The translations under genes and the position numbers were made by a program. Of a DNA stretch of 11,853 nucleotides, positions 6,350 through 11,853 are shown piece by piece. The stretch spans positions 1 through 11,853 of the forward strand of contig JAIELO010000202.1 of the NCBI GenBank assembly GCA_019752915.1, written 5' to 3'. The notes below the pieces were generated by a model that saw only the letters and a list, made by a program, of their open reading frames with translations, ran no database searches and was not told where the DNA came from. The stretch's first letter is position 1; each line of letters starts with the position of its first letter. The stretch is from Burkholderiaceae bacterium (GTDB lineage Bacteria; Pseudomonadota; Gammaproteobacteria; Burkholderiales; Burkholderiaceae_D).

Positions 6350-7919
6350 GCATGGCAAGCAGCGCAGGGGGCGCGGCACTACCATCCTGCAAAGCCGGTT
6401 CGGACGCCACGAGCGGCGACGCGTCCCCCTTGCGCAGCGCCATCGCTGCGGGCATGACTTCTGCGTACACGAGCGGCGCAACTGGCGCGGCGTCGGCGGG
6501 TGGGCTCGCCGCTGCGGTATCCGCTTCGGTACCTGCTTGGGGCAAGGGAATACGCACTTCGATACAGGTGCCCTGCTCGTTACGGCCACGCCGGATGCTC
6601 ATACTACCGCCCAGCAGCAATGCGCGTTCACGCATGCCCAGCAGGCCGTGCGACATGGGTTTCACCATATTCGCGGCAGCGATCCCCACACCATCGTCGA
6701 TGATGCGCAGCATCAACCCTCGTTCATCGCGCGCCAGCGTGACACTGACATGGCTGGCACGGGCATATTTGCGGATATTGGTGAGCGCTTCCTGCACGAT
6801 GCGAAACAGCGCAATCGAGAGTTCGCCCGAACGGCGCGCCGTTTTTTCGATGCCGGGCGCCACATCGCACTCGCAGCGCAACTGGGCAACCCGGCTAAAT
6901 TCGTCGCAATAACTTTCAATCGCCGCGCACAGCCCCAGATTATCGAGCAGACTGGGGCGCAGGTTTTCCACGATCCGGCGTTTCATTTCCACCGTCTCCA
7001 TCAGCGTCGCGCGGGCGCGCTTGAGCTGCGCCACCAGTTCCGGCTCACGCTGCTGCAATTGCTGCGTCACTGCCGCAATGTCCATGCTGATCGAGGTCAG
7101 ATTAGCGCCCATTTCATCGTGTAGCTCGCGTGACAGACGGATTTTTTCTTCCTCGCTGATGCTGATCAGATGACGCGACAGCACGGATAGCTGCTCGGTA
7201 CGCTGCTGTACCTGCGTCTCCAGCGTTTCATTGGCACTCTGCAGCGCATGCTCGACCTGCGCACGGTTGGCAAAACTGCGCCGCACCAACTGGTAGAAGA
7301 TCACCAGTACCACAATCGCCAGGGCATTGATGCTCATCCCCAGCAGGATCGCTTTCAGATATTCCTGATAAAAATCCGAACTGCGTTGCGCCAGCGTTTC
7401 ATTCTGTTCCTGCTCCATGATCACCACCTGCAGGCGGATTTCATCCATGCTGGCCCGCCCATCGCTCAGACGGGCAATCTTGACGATCTCGGACAAACCG
7501 CCGTCACGGTAGACATCAATGGCCTGCCCCATGATGCGCAAGCGGCGCCGTACCAGCGTGTGGAGTTGCGTCAGATTCTTTAATTGGGAGGGATTATCGG
7601 CCAGCAGCTTTTCCAGCTCGACGAATTCGGCATCCGTTTCGGTCGAGGCCGAACGGGTGGCGCGCAAGGTGGCCTCGCGACCGTTGAGGAAATAGCCGCG
7701 CATACTGCTCTCCGCTTCCAGTACCAGCACATTCAGGTACTGCAAACGGTCCGCCACGCGCGCCGATTGCGCCAGCGATTGCTGGGCGAGTCGCAGCGAT
7801 TGCAGATTGTGGAACAGGCTAAAGCCATTCACAATCAGCAGCAGTGCACAGGTCACGCACAGCAAGGTCTTGTACAGCGACAGACGATGTTGCGGCGCCG
7901 GTTCCAGGGTGAAATGCAT
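6246..7919 (-). CDS. CHASE3-domain sensor histidine kinase (HisKA_3, NarL-type)
   Basis: A membrane histidine kinase of 557 residues counted from ATG 7919. Transmembrane helices lie at about 16-38 and 189-211. The roughly 150-residue periplasmic segment between them has CHASE3 features (LEAESSMRGYFLNGRE, then a Leu-rich helical run). A coiled-coil linker leads to the HisKA_3 dimer domain with phosphoacceptor His267 in SRELHDEMGANL. The HATPase domain shows an N-box (QEALTNIRKYA), a G1 box (DDGVGI, about 408-413) and a G2 box (HGLLGMRER, about 424-432). After about residue 462 comes an unusual 95-residue Pro/Ala-rich tail. The last 34 codons plus the stop are antisense to the crp-like gene. 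ATG 7919 has AAGGA 10 nt upstream; TTG 7937 would add six residues without a ribosome site. It lies downstream of the response regulator and is its presumed partner. The signal is unknown. Confidence 0.9.
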   Translation of the reverse strand: MHFTLEPAPQHRLSLYKTLLCVTCALLLIVNGFSLFHNLQSLRLAQQSLAQSARVADRLQYLNVLVLEAESSMRGYFLNGREATLRATRSASTETDAEFVELEKLLADNPSQLKNLTQLHTLVRRRLRIMGQAIDVYRDGGLSEIVKIARLSDGRASMDEIRLQVVIMEQEQNETLAQRSSDFYQEYLKAILLGMSINALAIVVLVIFYQLVRRSFANRAQVEHALQSANETLETQVQQRTEQLSVLSRHLISISEEEKIRLSRELHDEMGANLTSISMDIAAVTQQLQQREPELVAQLKRARATLMETVEMKRRIVENLRPSLLDNLGLCAAIESYCDEFSRVAQLRCECDVAPGIEKTARRSGELSIALFRIVQEALTNIRKYARASHVSVTLARDERGLMLRIIDDGVGIAAANMVKPMSHGLLGMRERALLLGGSMSIRRGRNEQGTCIEVRIPLPQAGTEADTAAASPPADAAPVAPLVYAEVMPAAMALRKGDASPLVASEPALQDGSAAPPALLAMLNSTLPPPADGHTPSSPPCSTRPHTVPDLRDPVQ

Positions 7920-7965
7920 GCCGCAGAGTTCCTTCAATAATAGTTGCGCCGGCCAGCGTAGGCGA

Positions 7966-7971
7966 ATTATA
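7966..7971 (-). promoter_or_regulatory. Candidate -10 element for a kinase-only transcript
   Basis: A perfect TATAAT lies on the minus strand 47 nt upstream of the kinase ATG, in the 130-nt gap after the response regulator. At 17 bp upstream I see no recognisable -35 hexamer and no TGn extension, so it may be fortuitous. Confidence 0.3.
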
Positions 7972-8013
7972 GACCGGTGAAGAAATCGCGGCCGCGCTGC
8001 GGCAATTCAACTG

Positions 8014-8037
8014 TGCGCGGGCGTAGCTGACCGCGCA
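8014..8037 (-). other. Hairpin between response regulator and kinase genes
   Basis: Seven-base perfect arms, TGCGCGG (8014-8020) and CCGCGCA (8031-8037), flank a 10-nt loop 12 nt after the response-regulator stop. No U-run follows on the minus strand, so it is not a standard intrinsic terminator. It might lower read-through into the kinase gene or protect the upstream message. Confidence 0.35.
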
Positions 8038-8049
8038 GGCAGCCGTGTG

Positions 8050-8682
8050 CTACTCGAGCAGCGTATTTTTCATGGCGTAATAGGTCAGGTCGGAATTCGA
8101 CTGCATGCCCATTTTTTCCATCACGCGGGTCCGGTAGGTACTCACGGTTTTGATGCTCAGCGACAGTGCCACGCCGATATCGGACACGGTTTCGCCCCGT
8201 GCCAGGCGCAGAAATACCTGAAATTCCCGGTCCGACAGCTCCGTATGCAGCGCCGTATTCGGGTCGCGATCCAGGGTCTGGGCCAGCAACTCCCCCACCG
8301 TGGCATTCACATAGCGGCGCCCCTGAAACACGGTGCGCACCGCGGTCATCAGTTCTTCCGCGTCGCATTCCTTGTTCAGATAGCCGTTAGCGCCCATTTT
8401 GAACAGATTCACGGCATATTGCTGGGCAGGATAGCCGGACAGTATCAGCACCGGCAAGGCCGGTTGCCCCTGACGGATGGTGCGTAAGGTGTCGATGCCG
8501 TTCTGGTCCGGCATGGCAATGTCGAGCATCAGCACGTCGCACACTTCGCGGCGCGCAATGTCGAGCGCTTCCCGGCCGGTACCCGCTTCGGCCACCACCT
8601 CGAACTCGTCGGTGGCGGAAAAAATCTGTTTAAATCCTGCCCGGACGATCTGGTGATCGTCGCAGATGGCAACCCGTATCAT
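8050..8682 (-). CDS. NarL/FixJ family response regulator (REC-LuxR HTH)
   Basis: A 210-residue two-component response regulator. The receiver domain (about 2-118) has the acidic pair D8-D9, phosphoacceptor D54 (MLDIAMPDQNG), switch residue S82 and conserved K104 (YLNKECDAEEL). The LuxR-type helix-turn-helix spans about 148-206 (LSDREFQVFLRLARGETVSDIG, then SIKTVSTYRTRVMEKMG). The start is ATG 8682, with GGGAG 5 nt upstream; the frame stays open to 8739, but that extension precedes the conserved receiver start IRVAICDDH. The gene lies directly upstream of the HisKA_3 kinase, the usual partner type, and probably shares a transcript with it. It phosphorylation-dependently binds DNA; targets are not shown by sequence. 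Confidence 0.94.
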   Translation of the reverse strand: MIRVAICDDHQIVRAGFKQIFSATDEFEVVAEAGTGREALDIARREVCDVLMLDIAMPDQNGIDTLRTIRQGQPALPVLILSGYPAQQYAVNLFKMGANGYLNKECDAEELMTAVRTVFQGRRYVNATVGELLAQTLDRDPNTALHTELSDREFQVFLRLARGETVSDIGVALSLSIKTVSTYRTRVMEKMGMQSNSDLTYYAMKNTLLE

Positions 8683-8776
8683 GGTGACTCCCTGTCTGGC
8701 CGACGATGGCGGCATAGACCAAGCCGGGCAGTGCGCCACGGCTCTTCAGCGTCGCTGATTTTTAATCAATGTTGAA

Positions 8777-8785
8777 AGTATAGCA
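8777..8785 (-). promoter_or_regulatory. Extended -10 promoter candidate for the response-regulator gene
   Basis: On the minus strand TGC-TATACT forms an extended -10 element (TGn plus a 5/6 match to TATAAT). It lies about 95 nt before the response-regulator ATG. The -35 position holds CGGGCA, a 3/6 match, which is tolerable for an extended -10 promoter. It would separate two-component transcription from the pheT-ihfA-merR block. Confidence 0.45.
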
Positions 8786-8809
8786 GGCGCAGGACAATCT
8801 GCCCGATAC

Positions 8810-8852
8810 GCCTGAGCGTGCGCCAGCCGTGCCAGCGGCTGCGTCCTCAGGC
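8810..8852. other. Nested hairpin overlapping the merR stop codon
   Basis: Three co-axial arm pairs nest here: GCCTGAG/CTCAGGC (8810-8816 with 8846-8852), CGC/GCG (8821-8823 with 8841-8843) and AGCCG/CGGCT (8825-8829 with 8836-8840), with a 6-nt apical loop. The outer arm covers the merR stop. It has no U-run on the minus transcript, so it may be a factor-assisted terminator or a 3' stabiliser for the pheT-ihfA-merR message. Confidence 0.45.
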
Positions 8853-9257
8853 CGGCTTGAGCAACTCGAGGATGGCCAGCAATTCGCTGCGGATCAGACC
8901 ACGGTCGAGCGGCATCGCGCCCCCGGCCAGCGGGCTTGCAAGACCTGCCTCATCGAGCGCACTATGCGGCTGCTCGGCCCGGCTATCGAGCTTGTTGCGG
9001 GCACCACTGATGGTAAAGCCCTGCTCGTACAGCAGTTCGCGGATGCGGCGGATCAGCAGCACTTCGTGATGCTGGTAATAACGGCGGTTGCCGCGCCGCT
9101 TGACCGGTTTGAGCTGCGTGAACTCCTGCTCCCAGTAGCGCAATACATGGGGCTTCACACCGCACAGCTCGCTGACTTCACCGATGGTGAAGTAGCGCTT
9201 GGCCGGAATCGGCGGCAGTACGGTGGTCTCAGTCTTGGCAGCACGGTCAAGGATCAT
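8847..9257 (-). CDS. MerR family transcriptional regulator adjacent to ihfA
   Basis: A 136-residue MerR-type protein. The winged helix-turn-helix begins at residue 22 (YFTIGEVSELCGVKPHVLRYWEQEF) and continues through the wing (KRRGNRRYYQHHEVLLIRRIRELLYEQGFTISGARNKL). The C-terminal part after about residue 92 is short, Ala/Leu-rich and without the Cys cluster of metal-sensing MerR proteins. That matches the small MerR homologues commonly found beside ihfA in betaproteobacteria, whose function is not established. ATG 9257 has a GGAG ribosome site 7-8 nt upstream and lies 14 nt after the ihfA stop, so the two are probably co-transcribed. Family assignment is strong; the effector is unknown. Confidence 0.92.
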   Translation of the reverse strand: MILDRAAKTETTVLPPIPAKRYFTIGEVSELCGVKPHVLRYWEQEFTQLKPVKRRGNRRYYQHHEVLLIRRIRELLYEQGFTISGARNKLDSRAEQPHSALDEAGLASPLAGGAMPLDRGLIRSELLAILELLKPA

Positions 9258-9271
9258 GACTCAGCTCCCGG

Positions 9272-9727
9272 TCAGACGGCGCGTGCCGTCGGATTGCTTT
9301 CTTCGACCATGCCTTTGAGTTTCTGGCTAGCATGGAAGGTCACCACCCGGCGTGCCGTGATGGGAATTTCTTCGCCCGTCTTGGGATTACGGCCGGGACG
9401 CTGCGGCTTGTCACGCAGCTGGAAATTGCCGAAACCGGACAATTTCACGGCTTCGCCACGCTCCAGCGCATTGCGGATCTCATCAAAGAAGGTCTCCACC
9501 ATATCTTTGGCTTCACGCTTGTTCAGCCCGACTTGCTCGAACAGCAGTTCGGCGAGTTCGGCCTTGGTCAGCGTCGGCAAATCTTTTTCTGCATCCTGGC
9601 GTACTTTGGCCACCTGCATGGCGCGATGCAGATCAGCCGCCAGCGCGGATTGCAGTACCGCGGTATCGACGTCGTTGTTATTAATTTTTACTGCCCTGCC
9701 TTCTCTAATAACGAATGAGTCCGGCAT
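9272..9727 (-). CDS. ihfA: Integration host factor subunit alpha, with N-terminal extension
   Basis: IHF-alpha pairs with IHF-beta to bind and sharply bend DNA in recombination, replication and transcription. The core (about residues 52-151) aligns with the whole 99-residue E. coli protein: [27 protein letters not shown], then the DNA-binding arm with [21 protein letters not shown], whose Pro in RNPKTG is the intercalating residue. Residues 1-50 are an extra N-terminal segment ([27 protein letters not shown]). ATG 9727 is favoured by GGGAG 7 nt upstream. ATG 9619 (MQVAKVRQ) is an alternative that would shorten the extension but lacks a ribosome site. The gene lies 45 nt after pheT, the conserved pheST-ihfA order. 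A strong hairpin covers its start codon. Confidence 0.93.
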   Translation of the reverse strand: MPDSFVIREGRAVKINNNDVDTAVLQSALAADLHRAMQVAKVRQDAEKDLPTLTKAELAELLFEQVGLNKREAKDMVETFFDEIRNALERGEAVKLSGFGNFQLRDKPQRPGRNPKTGEEIPITARRVVTFHASQKLKGMVEESNPTARAV

Positions 9728-9738
9728 TAGCCGGACTC
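9717..9738 (-). promoter_or_regulatory. Perfect hairpin over the ihfA translation start
   Basis: GAGTCCGGC (9717-9725) and GCCGGACTC (9730-9738) are perfect 9-bp complements around a 4-nt loop. On the ihfA message the AUG (9727-9725) begins in the loop and enters the stem, and the 5' arm includes the last three bases of the GGGAG ribosome site (9740-9736). The structure would compete with ribosome binding. It has no following U-run that would make it a clear pheT terminator. Confidence 0.6.
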
Positions 9739-9772
9739 CCGAATGAACAAAACGCTAACAAACGCGCCCTGT

Positions 9773-11853
9773 TCAGGTGCGCAGACGTGCGCCGTGTTTC
9801 TGCTTGGCGGCATCACCGACGGCCGACATAACAGCCTCGACAACATCATCTTGCAGCGTATTTTGAGTATCTTGCAAGCTAAAGCGGAAAGCAAGCGATT
9901 TCTCGTCCGTCTCCAGCCCTTTGCCACGATATTCATCAAACAAAACAATGGCTTGCACAATATTTCCCTGCGGATTTATTTGCAAAGCGTCATGGAAGGC
10001 GTCGAGCAGATCTTGCGCTGGCACAGACTGTTTCACCACCACGGCCAGATCGCGGGTCGCGCCGGGGAACTTGGAAATTTCCGCGTAGACTGGCAGATTG
10101 CGTTGCTGCAGCGCCTCGGCATCGACTTCGAACACCACCGGTGCTTGCGGCAGCTCATATTTCTGCAACCAGCGCGGGTGCAGTTCACCGATGAAGCCGA
10201 TAACCTTGCCGTCGAGCACCACATTGGCGGAACGGCCCGGATGCAGGGCTGGATGTTCGGCTTTCACGAAGCGCAGGGTCAGCGGCGCAAACAGCTGCTC
10301 CAGATCAGCCTTCAGATCGAAGAAATCGGTCTGACGGTTGTCCTGGCCCCACTGCTCGTCCGCGACCAGCCCGTAGGCCATGGCAGCGACGCGTTTCGGC
10401 TGGTGATAACCGGCCACCGTCAGCGGGCCATCGGCCACGCTGGCGTCGCGCAGATAGATGGCGCCCACTTCGAACACCCGCACGCGATTGGTTTTGCGGT
10501 TCAGGTTGTAGCGCACGTTGCTGACCAGACTGCCGACCAGCGTCGAACGCATCACGTTCATCTGGCTGGCGATCGGGTTCTGCAGGCGGATCGGTGCGGC
10601 ATTGCCGGCAAAGTCCTGCTCCCAGGCACTCTCCACGAAGCTCATGTTGACCACTTCCTGGAAGCCCAGATCGGCCAGTTGATGACGTACCGCGAACAGC
10701 GAACGGGTGTTTTCCGGGGCGATGATCATGTGATTGGCCGCCACCGGAGCCACGGCCGGGATATTTTCGAAGCCATAGACGCGCGCCACTTCTTCGATCA
10801 GATCTTCTTCGATCTCGATATCGAAACGGTAGCTCGGCGAGGTCACCGAGAACACGCCCTGATCGTCGCCGTCGCCAGCTTCCAGCGTGAATGGCAGCGC
10901 CAGACGGGTGAAGATGTCCGCCACCATCTGGTCATTGACCGGCACGCCGATCACTTTGCGGGCGCGCGCAGTACGCATGCGCACCGGCGCCGGCTGCGGC
11001 ACATTGACGATCTGGTCATCGACCGGACCGACTTGCGTGTTCGGCGTACCGCAGATTTCGATCAGCAGCGCGGTAATGCGCTCGATGTGCTCGACGGTGG
11101 TGGCGTAATCGACGCCACGCTCGAAACGGTGCGCCGCATCGGTCGAGAAATTGTATTTGCGGGCGCGCCCCTGAATCGCATTCGGCCACCAGAACGCCGC
11201 TTCCAGATAGATCGCTTCCGTCTCCAGCGACACGGCAGTCGCGTCACCACCCATGATACCGGCCAGCGATTCGATTTCCTTGTCGTCAGCGATCACGCCG
11301 ACCCATTCATCGATGCTGACGGTGTTACCGTTCAACAGCTTGAGCGTTTCGCCCGCTTTACCCCAGCGCACGTTCAGGCCGCCGTGAATCTTGGCCAGAT
11401 CGAACACGTGGGTCGGACGACCCAGTTCCAGCATCACGTAGTTGGAAATATCGACCAGCGCCGAGACGGAACGCTGACCGCTGCGCTCGAGGCGCTGCTT
11501 CATCCACGCCGGCGTGGCGGCCTTGGCGTTCAGATTGCGGATGACGCGACCCGAGAAACGCCCGCACAGATCGGGCGCAGCGATCGTCACTGGCAGCACT
11601 TCGGCGCTGTTGACAGCGACCGGACGGAAGCCCGGCACGTTCAGCGCCACGCCGGTCAGGGCAGACACTTCGCGCGCCACACCCAGTACGGACAGGCAGT
11701 CTGCCTTGTTAGGGGTCAGCTTGATGGTAAATTACAGGTCATTGAGCGCGTAGTAATCGCGGAAATTCTGGCCAACCGGTGCATCGTCGGGCAGTTCCAG
11801 CAGGCCACTGCCCTCTTCCGACAGCTTCAATTCCTTGGCCGAGAACAGCATGC
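9773..11853 (-). CDS. pheT: Phenylalanine-tRNA ligase beta subunit, 5' end outside window, interrupted by an in-frame TAA
   Basis: PheT forms the alpha2-beta2 phenylalanyl-tRNA synthetase with PheS and contributes tRNA binding and editing in the cytoplasm. From the right edge, [21 protein letters not shown] is the conserved end of the tRNA-binding OB region. After the stop come [27 protein letters not shown], the B3/B4 editing part (with [10 protein letters not shown]), the B5 domain ([26 protein letters not shown]), the core-like region ([24 protein letters not shown]) and a C-terminal FDX-ACB domain ([17 protein letters not shown] to the end). About 652 codons follow the stop, so the whole matches an 800-residue PheT with the break near residue 150-160. 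Reading frame is kept on both sides. The first downstream start, GTG 11680, has no ribosome site. Identity is certain; whether the gene is intact in the living cell is not. ihfA follows after 45 nt. Confidence 0.93.
11732..11734 (-). other. pheT: In-frame TAA stop inside pheT
   Basis: The minus-strand codons read CTG-TAA-TTT between YYALNDL and FTIKLTPNK, both of which look like normal PheT sequence in one frame. One base change from AAA, GAA, CAA, TAT or TAC would explain it, so it is a substitution, not a frameshift. No recoding signal is evident. Confidence 0.9.

Noticed and set aside
7987..7996. 10-bp palindrome CGCGGCCGCG between the two-component genes
   Set aside because: A short all-GC palindrome is expected by chance in such DNA and has no second copy nearby.
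8683..8739. N-terminal extension of the response regulator to 8739
   Set aside because: The conserved receiver start and a GGGAG ribosome site both point to ATG 8682.
8683..8846. tRNA gene after the merR gene
   Set aside because: Some betaproteobacteria carry a tRNA-Pro after the ihfA-merR pair, but I find no acceptor stem, TTC arm or CCA here, only a hairpin and a promoter.

Overview
This is a GC-rich chromosomal window from a Gram-negative bacterium, most likely a betaproteobacterium of the Burkholderiales and probably Oxalobacteraceae (Massilia, Duganella or Janthinobacterium-like). The placement rests on gene order (pheT-ihfA-merR; pilE-fimT-pilV-pilW-pilX-pilY1) and on protein style. 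It is inference, because no database search was possible.

Region 1 (1-5120, minus strand) is a complete minor-pilin operon read from right to left: pilE, fimT (gspH/fimU-like), pilV, pilW, pilX and the start of pilY1, which runs off the left edge. Junctions are tight: 13-nt, 4-nt and 1-nt overlaps, a 1-nt gap, then 26 nt before pilY1. Five of the products carry a class III prepilin leader. Together they would form the tip and priming complex of a type IV pilus, with the large secreted PilY1 adhesin on top.

Region 2 (5121-5476) is a divergent intergenic region. It holds a probable pilE promoter, three helically phased A-tracts, a 9-bp direct repeat and a small palindrome, and no convincing gene.

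Region 3 (5477-8785) is regulatory. A Crp/Fnr-type regulator on the plus strand converges on a two-component pair on the minus strand: a NarL/FixJ-type response regulator followed by a CHASE3-containing HisKA_3 histidine kinase. The kinase and crp-like reading frames overlap tail to tail by 104 bp.

Region 4 (8810-11853, minus strand) is a housekeeping block: pheT, ihfA and a MerR-type regulator. The pheT frame carries an in-frame TAA at 11732-11734 in otherwise well-conserved sequence. A 9-bp perfect hairpin sits on the ihfA start codon. I see no rRNA, tRNA, CRISPR array, insertion sequence or phage gene, and no clear novel multi-gene system. The points of interest are local: the pheT stop, the ihfA hairpin, the kinase tail overlap, and architecture in the pilE/crp intergenic region.
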